From the NCBI RefSeq assembly GCF_017562075.2, contig NC_054082.1:9501050-9565049 (forward strand): 64,000 nucleotides of DNA. Reading direction: 5' to 3'. A program made the position numbers and the translations under genes. This document shows, piece after piece, positions 14,701 to 23,350 of the stretch (its first letter is position 1; each line of letters starts with the position of its first letter). The notes beneath the pieces are model-generated. The model had not been told where the DNA came from. It was given only the letters and a program-made list of their open reading frames with translations, and ran no database searches. Origin of the DNA: Anopheles merus. Its lineage: Eukaryota; Arthropoda; Insecta; Diptera; Culicidae.

Positions 14701-17700
14701 TAATTGGCGACCTCTAGGTACCCGGGCGAGCGAGAGCTAGCTAGGTCAATGCGAGGGATTATTTGTCCAACAACACAACCTGTTGTGCTCTCTGCGGTGG
14801 TGCTCGCCGTTCCCGGGATTTGTACCCCGGGCTGCGAAAATGCAACGGCTGGTAGACGGGGGCGCTTGAACGCATCTAATTGGTACGACATCTAATGATG
14901 ATTAATGCATGGCGTCTACACGAAGCAACACGTTCAGCGGGTCGGGCGGGGGCATCACATCGTCAAGCAAGCGAAGCCGCAAGACGTTCGCAACCGGATC
15001 TACGCTTTCGACGCGTCCGCAAGCTCTCTGCTCGGTGCCCGGCTCGCCGGCAGCTGTGTGTGTAATTGAAAGTGAGATTGAACTCAACCCGACGGCAATC
15101 GACAACACCTTGATGGTGCGAGTACGGTGGTGACCACACGAGCAGGGACTCATTAACGGCAGGGAAGGACGGTTGTGTGGTGGCCCTGCACCAAGGTGCC
15201 AATAATTGTGCTTCCCCTGAAGCCTCCACCACTTGCAAAAATCGTTTCCAATCGTTTCGATGTAAGTGGCGCCAATGGGGCTCGGTCTTTTGCGGGCCGG
15301 AGAAATCGCAGCGGCCGCGCTGTGCTGTGTGGAGTAATTTTCCCTTCAACTACTCTCGTGACGCGGGAGCGCTATTTAGTAGTTTCCATTGCCCTTTTCC
15401 TTCCCCACCGGTCGGTGGCGCTAATGTCGTGCATCCATGTTCCTTCTTTTTTCAGAGATGTACGCGAGGGAATTATCCGGTGCATATTGGCCACCGATAT
15501 GGCCCGACATAACGAAATCCTCACCCAGTTTCAGGAGGCTACACCCGAGTTCGACTACAGCAACAAAGTGCACACGAATTTGGTAAGTAATGGCGTTGGT
15601 AAGGCGCTCCTCCACATGCTGTGCCTTCACTATTGTTTCACGCCCGGTTCATGCCTTCCGATCGCCGCACAGCTCTGCATGGTTCTGATCAAGGTGGCAG
15701 ACATTTCGAACGAGGCGCGACCGATGGACGTGGCGGAACCGTGGGTCGACCGGCTGCTGCAGGAGTTTTTCGCGCAGAGCGCCGCAGAAAAGTCCGAGGG
15801 TCTGCCGGTGACACCGTTCATGGATCCGGACAAGGTGTCGAAACCGGGCAGCCAGGTACGGTTCATCGGGCTGGTGCTGTTGCCGCTGTTCGAAGCCCTC
15901 GGCGAGCTGTTGCCCGAGCTGACGGATCTGATCATCACGCCGGTGCGCGTTGCCCTCGACTACTATCGGTAGGTAGAAGCGGATGAAAGGATGGCCTTGC
16001 GGAGGCTGTACCTTCCCCAAACCAACGCTAACCTTTACTTCTCCGTTTCCTACTAGCCGACTGAACGATGCAGCCAACAAGACGCGCCGCTCGATCGCGG
16101 AAGCAGAGGCCGCATCGTCCGAGAGCGGCGGCTCACCGCAGCTGCCCCGTTCCCAGTCCGGCATCAGCGTCAAATCGCGACGTAGTATTCCCTCGCAAAA
16201 GTCCGCATCTCGCACGTCTGTTGATGAGCCTATTTTAATTGCAGCCGAACTGCACGACCTACCGGAGGGCAGCGAGAGTGGCGACTCCGAGACGGCCACC
16301 GAAGTCGACGTAAGTGGTGGGGCCGCCGTGCCCAGCCTGTGCGCTCCCCTGCACGGGAGTGCCGAGCTCGATTCACCCGGCGCTAGTTCTAGTGTAGCAA
16401 TCTATTAAACCGCCACCTCATTCGGCGTGCGCGTGTGTTACTGCTAACGCCACGCACACATACGTAAAAACAAAAAAAAAACAACAATCCATTCGCGCAC
16501 GTTGTTCCGTAGAGCATCATGTAGCAAACGTGGAACATTCATTAACTTCGCTTTAGACCAAAAAAAAAACTCCCTCAAAGGGATCCGCAACCAACCCAAA
16601 TCTGCATCAAAACTCACACATTAGTTCTAAGCAGGAGCTGCCTCCTGATGCTTGTCCGCGCGAGTGCTCAAACCATTCGTAGAAGTAGTCCGCACACAAA
16701 AGAAGCTCTGACGCCCGATTGTTGCCTAACGTTCGTAATAATGATGTTTTTCTTTCTCCTTCCCCCCCTTTTCCCGATGGTCACCAAAACTTCGGTTTAC
16801 TTCTGCGGGCCAAACCTGTCGCACTGACTACCTGTGCGTGCCACGCTATGTATACTACGACGATTACCTCTACTACTACCTGTTCCCGGATACTACCGAC
16901 CGACAAACCGCGTGCTTTGTCACACACTACTCCACACGGCCGACCGGGCGTAATGCAACGTAATGAACCAATGGCCTGAATTGAAATGCAAACAAATGCA
17001 ATAACTTGCCTTGCCCTCTAAACCCGCCCCCGAAACGCCCAAACTACTGCCATGCCGCGCGAACAGGTGGCGGAAAAAACGTCCAAGTTCAAGGTGGACA
17101 CGGAAAGCATCCACCGCAAACAGTCGCACCCGAACTCCCGGAAGGGTAGCCGCGAGAAGCGCCCGTCGATGATCGGTGAATACTACACCACAGGTACGCG
17201 CACCCGTGGCTCCCACGGCAACATACAGCATACTAATAATCGCACGTATTTTGGTTCGAATCGCGCCATCAGCCTAGACCAGTACAGTAACAACCGGCGC
17301 ATGTCCGACGGCGTCCCGATACAGTCGGTCCACTCGGACAACAGCGTGCTGTACTACCATCACCAGCGGCAGCACCGCAGCCTCGACCACGACACCATGT
17401 GCTCGTCGTCGGACAAAAGCACCAGCCTGAACAGCACGCACGACACGGCGCCGGGCGGCGACCCGACGACCATCCTGCACGTGCCACCGCCGCAACCGCC
17501 ACCGCCGACGGGAAAGCAGCGGCTCGGCAAGCTTTTCGGTAGCAGCAGCAGCAGCGCGTCGGGCAGCGCCGCCACCTCCGCCGTGGCGAATCTGAAGAAC
17601 AATAATAGCGCCGGTCACGGGTGCACGGCCGTCGGCGGGTCCGCATCGACTAGCGGTGGTGGTGGTTCCGGTAAACATTTTAGCCGTATGTTGAGCTTCA

Positions 17701-18875
17701 ACCAGCAGCAACGGCTGGACAAGCTGCGCAACAACAATAACAGCCAGAGCAAGAATAACAACAACAACAACACGAACAACAATGGCGGCGGCAGCAGCAT
17801 TGGCAACAGTAACAATAATAATAACAATAACAATAACAATAGCATTAGCAACAATAAGAACGCACCGGCCGGCAGTGCGGCCATCAGCCAGGCGAAGCAT
17901 CTCGATGGGCGTGAGGCAATGCACGGGGCGGCCCGCATATGCCCCGGCCTCGGCAGTGCCGCCGGTGGGGACGGTGGATTCGACGGGACCATTTCCGGGA
18001 GTGTCGGCGTCGGCGGCGGCGGTAATCAGGACGGCGGCAAGGGTGGCAATGGCAGCAGTAGTAACGGCACGGCGGCTCGAACAACGGCAGCCGCGGCCTC
18101 CACCGCGTCGGCCGGTTCGAAATCGTTCCTGTCCCGGCTGCGACAGTTTACCGGCCGGCTGAGCTTCAACTTTGACTCGCGGGAATCGAAGAAGCTGCAG
18201 CTGCTGGCGGGGAACGCACCGACCGACCTGAAGGCGAAAGGCGCCTCGGCCGGGCCAAAGCGGGACCATCGGCTGGAGAAGTCGCGCACGGTCGACGTGG
18301 GCGACCTGGGACCGGTAGCGATCTGTGGCGACAGCACAATGTCCGGCCAGCAGGCGGCCATTCACCAGCAGCAGCAGCAGCAGCAGCACCAGAAGCAGCA
18401 GCATCTCTCACTCGTCCCAGGTGAGTCCTTCTACGGTGGAGGACCGCCGGTAGTAATGAACCAGCCGAAATCAATCTCGCCCATCCTTATGCAGCACCGC
18501 CACAGTGAGGTGCTCGGTTTGGGCGGTGCAGCGGGGGCGGCCGCCCGCAGCCGCGCCTACAGCCTGGACGTCCCGATCGGGGGCCGGCACTGTTGCCGCA
18601 GTCTCAGCGGTAGCACGACCGGGGGCGGTGCCGGTTCCAGCTGCGGTGGCAGCCACAAGAGTCTCACGTTTTCGCTCAACAATCGCTCGCTGACGGAGGA
18701 CAACGACGGGGGCGGCAGCCTGGCGCTCGTGTCCGGCGAGCGAAAGTCGGGCGTTGGGGTGCAGCCGCCGCCGCTGCGCAACAACTCGCTGCTGCTGCTT
18801 GCGGACGATCCGTCCTCGTCGTCGGCCGCCATTGGCGGTGGTGATGGTAGTGCGCCACCGAACGAAACCATATGA
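1332..18875 (+). CDS. Pde9: PDE9-type 3',5'-cyclic nucleotide phosphodiesterase (whole gene, 8 coding exons)
   Basis: Spliced CDS: 1332-2748, 7787-8112, 11921-12072, 14385-14492, 15456-15582, 15673-15968, 16057-16309 and 17067-18875. All joins keep phase and have GT..AG borders, giving 1,495 residues. PDE9 enzymes hydrolyse cGMP with high affinity. The catalytic domain lies at about residues 475-830. It has metal-site histidines in FHNYRHC (His570, His574), the signature HDLDHPGYNN (His610, Asp611), the third-metal-ligand Asp720 in DISNEARP, and the invariant purine-binding Gln771 with stacking Phe774. Similarity to human PDE9A is strong throughout this core. The protein is far longer than mammalian PDE9A (about 590 residues) because of a 470-residue acidic N-terminal region and a 600-residue Gly/Asn/Ser/Gln-rich C-terminal region. 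The start at 1332 is the first in-frame ATG, so the true N-terminus is uncertain. Family assignment is secure; substrate is inferred. Confidence 0.93.
2749..7786 (+). other. PDE9 intron 1
   Basis: A 5.0-kb intron with a clean donor (gtaagt). The acceptor lies at 7786 behind an unusually long CT tract (about 7699-7770). Open frames inside are short and compositionally random. It contains a 21-G run at 3836-3856 and a CT-rich stretch at about 4213-4275. No exon or nested gene is supported. Confidence 0.7.
3836..3856 (+). repeat. poly-G run (21 G)
   Basis: An uninterrupted run of 21 G within intron 1. Long G runs in this window (also 12821-12829, 19215-19227 and 23349-23360) are prone to length error and can form G-quadruplex-like structure. 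Confidence 0.9.
7787..8112 (+). CDS. Pde9: PDE9 exon 2: start of catalytic domain, first metal motif
   Basis: Encodes residues 473-581. It carries the start of the PDE fold (WEDWDVIHLMQTMF, then TLREWLYEVYKHYNDVPFHN) and the HNxxH metal motif in FHNYRHCFCVAQM. The donor gtaagc at 8113 follows a complete ATG codon (phase 0), matching exon 3. Confidence 0.95.
11010..11015 (-). terminator. AATAAA poly(A) signal of the nested gene
   Basis: The minus strand reads AATAAA about 64 bases after the stop codon of the nested gene. Its orientation is opposite to PDE9. Confidence 0.6.
11079..11512 (-). CDS. small acidic secreted protein, nested antisense in PDE9 intron 2
   Basis: Two exons, complement(11428-11512) and complement(11079-11347), with an 80-base intron (donor gtgcgt, acceptor ttcacag) joined at phase 1. 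They give a 117-residue protein. The start MTKLDSK is followed by a Leu/Val-rich core ending near PSASS, a typical secretory signal peptide that coincides with exon 1. The mature part (about 88 residues) is strongly acidic, with one cysteine, the segment VPYFEQRLGIGPLSSSEM, and an Asp/Glu/Ala-rich C-terminus ending in DDAAAAADV. A TATA box lies about 70 bases upstream and AATAAA about 64 bases downstream, so it looks like a complete independent transcription unit. I recognise no domain. The architecture (short, secreted, acidic) is common among dipteran saliva, cuticle and reproductive-gland proteins, but no function can be assigned. Confidence 0.72.
11582..11588 (-). promoter_or_regulatory. 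TATA box of the nested gene
   Basis: The minus strand reads CATATAAAAC here. With usual spacing, transcription would start near 11555-11560, leaving a 5' UTR of about 45 bases before the ATG at 11512. No perfect TCAGT initiator is present at the expected place. Confidence 0.5.
11921..12072 (+). CDS. Pde9: PDE9 exon 3: HDxxH signature
   Basis: Encodes residues 582-631 plus two bases. It contains CHDLDHPGYNN, the class I PDE signature, followed by IYQINARTELALR, which is nearly identical to the PDE9A family. The donor at 12073 (gtaggt) leaves AG, completed by G of exon 4 to an Arg codon. Confidence 0.95.
12073..14384 (+). other. PDE9 intron 3
   Basis: A 2.3-kb intron with no supported gene. 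It holds a GC-alternating tract near 13017-13028, a poly-G run near 12821 and CA repeats near 12510-12528. The acceptor is ttcttgtag at 14384. Confidence 0.7.
14385..14492 (+). CDS. Pde9: PDE9 exon 4
   Basis: Encodes residues 632-668 (split codons at both ends): YNDISPLENHHCSIAF, then HPECNIF. ISPLENHH is a conserved catalytic-domain segment of PDE9. The donor is gtaagt at 14493. Confidence 0.94.
14493..15455 (+). other. PDE9 intron 4
   Basis: A 963-base intron, locally GC-rich. It contains an imperfect fold-back (14717-14731 against 14802-14826, with a perfect CACAAC/GTTGTG inner stem at 14774-14787). The stretch at 14902-15153 is open on both strands, but no start, splice or family match makes it a gene. 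Confidence 0.6.
15456..15582 (+). CDS. Pde9: PDE9 exon 5
   Basis: Encodes residues 668-710: DVREGIIRCILATDMARHNE, then PEFDYSNKVHTNL. LATDMARH is a hallmark of this PDE subgroup. The donor gtaagt at 15583 is phase 0. The next intron is only 90 bases. Confidence 0.95.
15673..15968 (+). CDS. Pde9: PDE9 exon 6: metal Asp and substrate glutamine
   Basis: Encodes residues 711-808 plus two bases. DISNEARPMDVAEPWVD supplies metal ligand Asp720. EKSEGLPVTPFMDPDKVSK is typical of the family. The purine pocket reads SQVRFIG: Gln771 and Phe774 are kept, but an Arg stands where family members I know usually have Gly (QxGF). The donor is gtaggt at 15969. Confidence 0.95.
16057..16309 (+). CDS. Pde9: PDE9 exon 7: end of catalytic domain and Ser-rich linker
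   Basis: Encodes residues 809-893. It begins with the last catalytic helix (RLNDAANKTRRSIAEAEA), then a Ser/Arg-rich and acidic linker ending ETATEVD. A consensus donor gtaagt follows a complete codon at 16310. Splicing in phase 0 to 17067 gives the long form. The frame can also run straight on to a stop at 16406. Confidence 0.88.
16310..16408 (+). CDS. Pde9: alternative short C-terminus of PDE9 (intron 7 retained)
   Basis: Reading on from exon 7 without splicing gives 32 more codons, beginning VSGGAAVPSLCAPLHGSAEL and ending SSSVAIY, before TAA at 16406. The codons are GC3-rich like the neighbouring exon and the frame is that of the catalytic domain. The product would be a 925-residue protein lacking the low-complexity region. 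No AATAAA follows before 17067, so this form would need intron retention rather than an early poly(A) site. Confidence 0.4.
   Translation, partial: VSGGAAVPSLCAPLHGSAELDSPGASSSVAIY
16409..17066 (+). other. PDE9 intron 7 (rest)
   Basis: Spacer between the possible short-form stop and exon 8. A branch-like ctctaaac at about 17012-17019 is followed by no other AG until gaacag at 17066, which supports that acceptor despite its weak pyrimidine tract. Confidence 0.5.
17067..18875 (+). CDS. Pde9: PDE9 exon 8: long low-complexity C-terminal region
   Basis: Encodes residues 894-1495 and ends at TGA 18873-18875. It starts VAEKTSKFKVDTESIHRKQ (basic, Ser-rich) and then becomes low complexity: Gly-rich stretches, an Asn-rich tract (about 17725-17870), His/Gln runs (18365-18405) and several short Ser/Arg segments (KSFLSRLRQFTGRLSFNFD) that resemble phosphorylation or docking motifs. 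Such regions in PDEs usually serve localisation or scaffolding; here that is inference. An ATG at 17052 could begin a separate protein, but the phase match to exon 7 favours splicing. Confidence 0.8.
   Translation: MAEKTSKFKVDTESIHRKQSHPNSRKGSREKRPSMIGEYYTTGTRTRGSHGNIQHTNNRTYFGSNRAISLDQYSNNRRMSDGVPIQSVHSDNSVLYYHHQRQHRSLDHDTMCSSSDKSTSLNSTHDTAPGGDPTTILHVPPPQPPPPTGKQRLGKLFGSSSSSASGSAATSAVANLKNNNSAGHGCTAVGGSASTSGGGGSGKHFSRMLSFNQQQRLDKLRNNNNSQSKNNNNNNTNNNGGGSSIGNSNNNNNNNNNNSISNNKNAPAGSAAISQAKHLDGREAMHGAARICPGLGSAAGGDGGFDGTISGSVGVGGGGNQDGGKGGNGSSSNGTAARTTAAAASTASAGSKSFLSRLRQFTGRLSFNFDSRESKKLQLLAGNAPTDLKAKGASAGPKRDHRLEKSRTVDVGDLGPVAICGDSTMSGQQAAIHQQQQQQQHQKQQHLSLVPGESFYGGGPPVVMNQPKSISPILMQHRHSEVLGLGGAAGAAARSRAYSLDVPIGGRHCCRSLSGSTTGGGAGSSCGGSHKSLTFSLNNRSLTEDNDGGGSLALVSGERKSGVGVQPPPLRNNSLLLLADDPSSSSAAIGGGDGSAPPNETI
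18873..18875 (+). other. Pde9: candidate leaky stop codon (TGA C)
   Basis: TGA followed by C (ATA TGA CAT CAG). UGA-C is the leakiest stop context in metazoans, although the strongest motif, UGA CUA, is absent. The frame stays open for 106 codons afterwards. Confidence 0.55.
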
Positions 18876-19196
18876 CATCAGCAGCACCTTCAGCACCTTC
18901 AGCAGCAGCAGCAGCAACATCTGCTCCATCACACACACTCTTCGTACGAACCGTCGCTGCAGGGTATACTGCTTACCTCGACCTCGCTGCAGGCCGACTC
19001 ACCACAGTCGCAGCATCTCGGGCCGGCGCGCACCTCGCTAGATTCGGAGCGACGGGCCCCGTTCGCCGAATCGGAATCGATCTCGTCGAAGCACACGTCC
19101 GCACTGGCGAGCTACTGGGTCTGTCTGACCGAGCGGATGAGCTCGCTGATCTGCAAATGCTGCGAGCGTACGCTACCGCCGGCGGAAAGCGTCTAG
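18876..19196 (+). CDS. Pde9: predicted stop-readthrough extension of PDE9 (106 codons)
   Basis: In the same frame as exon 8, translation past TGA gives a His/Gln stretch (HQQHLQHLQ), then SSYEPSLQGILLTSTSLQAD, a Ser/Arg/Glu-rich part, and a compact end: SALASYWVCLTERM, SSLICKCCERTLPPAESV, stop TAG at 19194-19196. Codons are GC3-rich as in exon 8, and the end looks like folded or membrane-associated protein rather than random sequence. The cysteine cluster could be palmitoylated, and ESV at the very end fits a class I PDZ ligand (S/T-x-hydrophobic). The region is GC-rich and another frame is also open (ATG at 18872 to about 19234), so openness alone is not proof. Confidence 0.6.
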   Translation, partial: HQQHLQHLQQQQQQHLLHHTHSSYEPSLQGILLTSTSLQADSPQSQHLGPARTSLDSERRAPFAESESISSKHTSALASYWVCLTERMSSLICKCCERTLPPAESV

Positions 19197-21500
19197 TGTC
19201 TACCGACGGTGGGCGGGGGGGGGGGGGCTGGTGAGCTGTGTACCGGCGGTGTACCGAACCAGCAGCAGTAGTGTAGTACGCCCGTAGTACGCCCAAACTT
19301 GGGCCGTGTTTTAACCTTACACTGTGGCATGCTCGCTCCTGTCACCAGGTGTATGTGTACACGTTTGTTTGTGTAAGTCTAAGTTTTATTATTTTCGTTA
19401 GCAATTACTAAACTAGCTGACTATCTGACTAGCACAGTAGTACGTGGTGACGTCATTATTTCTTCTGATATTTTTTGTTTGTCGTAAGCTGATACACCAC
19501 GTGCGTTTGTTTCTCTAAGTTGTATCAAAGTTTAAATTTTATCATCCTGACTTTAAGTTTTCTAATACGCGAGCTTAATTCAGCCCGAAACTGTTGAAGT
19601 CGCATGAAGCTAGAAATGGATGAGTAGGTGAAAGTTAGTTTTAGACGAAAAAAAAAACACATGCCAAAACATAGGAAAAATATATTTAAAAAACAAACTT
19701 GAACATAATAATGGATTTAAAAAAAACATGATAAAAGCGCGTATGGCGTATACATGGTGACTAAGAACAAAGAACCGACAAACAAACAAAAAATGAACTG
19801 AATGTTAGTCCCCTTGGAGAGGAACCAGTGGCGCAAAGAAAAAGAAGAAGAAAAAATAATAATAGGAAAATACAAAACCCGATTGTTGTACACACGATTG
19901 AACTCTGTATTGAATGCTTTACTTCTCTGCCCTGCCCTTGAAACTCTAACGACTTTACGAGAAAACGGTAACAAAAACCAAAACTCCATGTGAAACAGAT
20001 CTGCTAATGAAAACATATCACTATTACGGTACCATTCGGAAACGAACCAACCAACATACCTACAACAGCAACAAAACACGAGATGCGTTCTCCCATTTTT
20101 TCTACCACAATTTCGCGAACCATCATAATCTTTGACACGGCCTTTTTCTACCAAAACAAGAAACAGCACAATTTTACACTAAACAAATCAGCGAACAAGC
20201 ATACACACCCTCAAGCGCTCTAGCAAAGTACATAGGCAAGAGATGGATTTTAAGGGGGAATCAAGGAGAAGAAGCAAACGAAGTGCTGTATTTATTGATC
20301 ACATTTAAATTTTAATGCCCACGTGGTCATGACCACGTGCTACGTGCTATTAGCTCTCTGTCTCTCCCTCTCTCTCTCTCGCGCGCGCGGGTTGTTCCAG
20401 CAATCAAGTTTTCAAACTGTGCAAATGCCCCAACACACACGGCCACACCTGGAAGCGCTTCAAAAGAAATGCGTGGGGCGGGGGTTAATTCTCCTTTTCC
20501 GATGATACTATTACAATGCTATGCTATTTTAAAGCTAGGAATAATTCGAAATATCTACAACTCATGCACACACACACACATACCACGCCTTCAGTAGATT
20601 CGGAAGAACTTGTTCTCTCGTTGCCTGAAGCCGACACCTCCATAAGCACCTTGACGAGCGTCCCCAGTCGACACGTGCCGGCATGGTGCGCAAACTTAAT
20701 TTATGGAAACTTTTGACAATGGTCTTACATCATTACCTTCGACGCTACACAAGACTAGTGGTGCAGGAGTGGTGAGAGAAGGAAGAAGAAGACGAAGCGA
20801 AATAGCGAAAAGAAATAGAACAAACAAAGCAAGGAGAGAACCCACACGTACACAGCACAAAAAAGAGGCATCACGGCAAACGCGTTATGAAGGTAAACAA
20901 ATTGCAGAGTAAATAGTACATATATATATTATATATATAATAGGAGCGTGTAGGCGAGTGTACGACAGCTAGATATTTGATATTATTAGAACTGACTAAC
21001 AATCATGTTGCAGGCGACATTAGAAAATAATAAACTGACAAAACCCACAACTTGTCTACTGAAAATGCTTATTTGTCTAACTGAAAGTGTTGTACTGTGT
21101 ATGTACGTGTACGTTTGCCCGTGTATTTGTAGGGAATGGAACAAATAATAAATGTTATCTATTAAAAACAAAGTAAGAAAAGAAGTAACATATATATATA
21201 AACAAACAAAAAAAAACACGAAACAAAACCAATTATAAAGCCCCAATATAGTGTTCTTGCCTACCTTGGCTCTCTCCCGTGGCCGAGAGTGTGTTGTTAC
21301 GGTGAAACACGGTTACACGGTAGTAGGTAATAGGCACCAATCAATTTGTTGTTTATCTCTAGTGTAGTTATCAAGAATTGGATGACGCCAAACAAAACGG
21401 AACGAGTAGTAGAGACGTAGAGAGACTCGAGGCAAAACTGTGCAACAAATAAATGAAACATTGGGAAAAAGGAAACAGAAAACCAATTGAATATCATGTG
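19197..21500 (+). other. PDE9 3' UTR
   Basis: The sequence turns AT-rich at once after the second stop and no ORF has coding character. The first AATAAA signals appear at 21029, 21147 and 21448, implying a 3' UTR of at least 1.8 kb. It includes A-rich stretches (about 19648-19730), a TATA alternating run (20925-20941) and two TGACGTCA sites (19448, 21844). Confidence 0.55.
21029..21034 (+). terminator. candidate PDE9 poly(A) signal (first AATAAA)
   Basis: The first canonical AATAAA after the PDE9 stops. Further copies at 21147-21152 and 21448-21453 suggest alternative ends. Confidence 0.4.
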
Positions 21501-22354
21501 TATGAAACGATAAGGAGTAAGCACAAAACTATGCAATTGCTCTCTTACTAGCTTGTTGTGTTATTCTCTTCTGTAAGGTTCAGTTTACGTGTTTTGCAGG
21601 GCTTTTTTGTTTGATTTTTCATTCATTTTTTACTCTTTTTTTACAAAACTTTGTTTCTTTTAACTCGATTAACTCTTACTTGAATGTTTTTTTTTGGTCT
21701 ATGTTTTTTTTTGTTTTTGGTAAACTTAAACTAGCAATCTGGAATTAGGTAAAAGCACAGTTAAACGATATTGAAACGCTGCAATCGTTTGCAATGCGCA
21801 ACGCAACGCAAGAGCCTATTTAAACGCGTAAACTGTGGCTGTGTGACGTCAAACGGAAAGTTCTACAAACGTGTTAACGCTTCTCCCCCACCTAGAACTG
21901 ATGGAACTCGAATCCTCTTCCTCCACTCCTTCCTCTATCACACCAGGTGCAATTACAGAGTACTGAGTAGTAAAACAAACAAACAACATAATTGAAAATC
22001 TTGGCTCTTATATGTATGTATATGTATGTATGTATGTATGTAACTTTGCATGAAAATGTCGCCGTGTTTCATCAAAACCCGCCACTTTACACTATTTGAG
22101 CGAGGAAAACTGAAGATATCCTGCAAGAAGCATATTTAGAAAAGAAAAAGAAAAAAAAACACTATAAAAAAAGAAAGACCAAAACTCCCACAATGATGGT
22201 GGGTATCATGATCATCACAGACAGAATCCCAAAAAAAGAAGAAGAAGACACACACACACACACATATATATACCACAAACGATAACAATCAATCCGGTTC
22301 CATTTTGCCGTAGTATTCCAACAAGTGTTCGCAATGCGATCCCTTCTCCACTAA

Positions 22355-22428
22355 CTATTAAAGTAGACGACTTTTAATAGTAACCGGCCCGTTAGAGTAG
22401 TGCTCGACCCCCATCATAACATGATGGG
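22355..22428. repeat. two closely spaced perfect hairpins
   Basis: CTATTAAA (22355-22362) pairs with TTTAATAG (22373-22380). CCCATCAT (22410-22417) pairs with ATGATGGG (22421-22428) across a 3-base loop. If transcribed in the PDE9 3' UTR they would form small stem-loops. Confidence 0.5.
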
Positions 22429-23308
22429 AACATTGAAGAGGAAGCAGGAGCTGGGCTGGGTTGGTTAGTTTAGGATCTCAAAAATGTCAAATTAGAGTGT
22501 GCGTCGCGTTACCGGGCAAGTCCAACGGGCCCAATCCTATCCTAGTAGGCATGGTCATGTCTCGACGTCTCAGCAGCAGTAGTCGATCGTTTAAACAAGA
22601 CGATGCCGCCAATTAGTCGGAAAGATGTACGGAACAAAGACAGGGAATGTTTTTTTTTTTTCGGGGCGTGATAAGCAAATGTGCCATTAAAATACGGGCG
22701 TGTGGAAATTTGGTTTGGATTTAGTGCGCCCGTACTCTGGTAAACTGCTGGAAACCGCGCCTTTTAGTGGGCACTACAGAATCGAACCATGACCATGATG
22801 TGGAACAGAAGGTAAATTAGTGTTTGCGTGTGTGTAAGATGTTCCGAAGCAGGGCCTCCTTAGAAAAGTGTACCAATTGGAACGTACGTCTGTGTGTGTG
22901 TGTTTATATTCCCCTACCGGTCCTTTTCAATGATTCACGTGCTAGGAAGCTTACGCACGTTCAGGTGACTTTTGGGGGGAAAAAATGGACCAATAGAAGC
23001 GAGTACGCGACTCCCACATCCCGGTGTGCTATTACACTAGCACATCAAAAATCTCCTCAAAGGTAGTGTACTGTAAATCCAACATGATATTTAGTGCCGA
23101 ACCGATGTACATATGCAAAGGGAAGGGAGGGAGGGGGGGGGGTACGATCGTAACACACTATCACTATCATTACACTCACGTGCTTCCACCCCGTGCAAGG
23201 GGAAGGAAAATCGCGGGAAGCGGAATTAGTGTCATTTAATTGTAACAACGTTTGTAAATGTGCATAGACGTATATGTATGTATGTGAGTGTCAGTTTGTG
23301 GACCTGTG

Positions 23309-23312
<4 letters not shown>

Positions 23313-23350
<38 letters not shown>

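Noticed and set aside
17269..18938. Several long minus-strand ORFs opposite PDE9 exon 8
   Set aside because: They are shadows of a GC-rich, repeat-rich exon: poly-Leu/Val/Arg translations without starts, splice sites or family resemblance.
18872..19234. 120-codon ORF starting at the ATG that overlaps the PDE9 TGA, as an independent protein
   Set aside because: Its product is an Ala/Ser/Arg-rich translation of the CAG repeat and runs on through the poly-G run. The exon 8 frame gives the more protein-like sequence and ends where composition changes.
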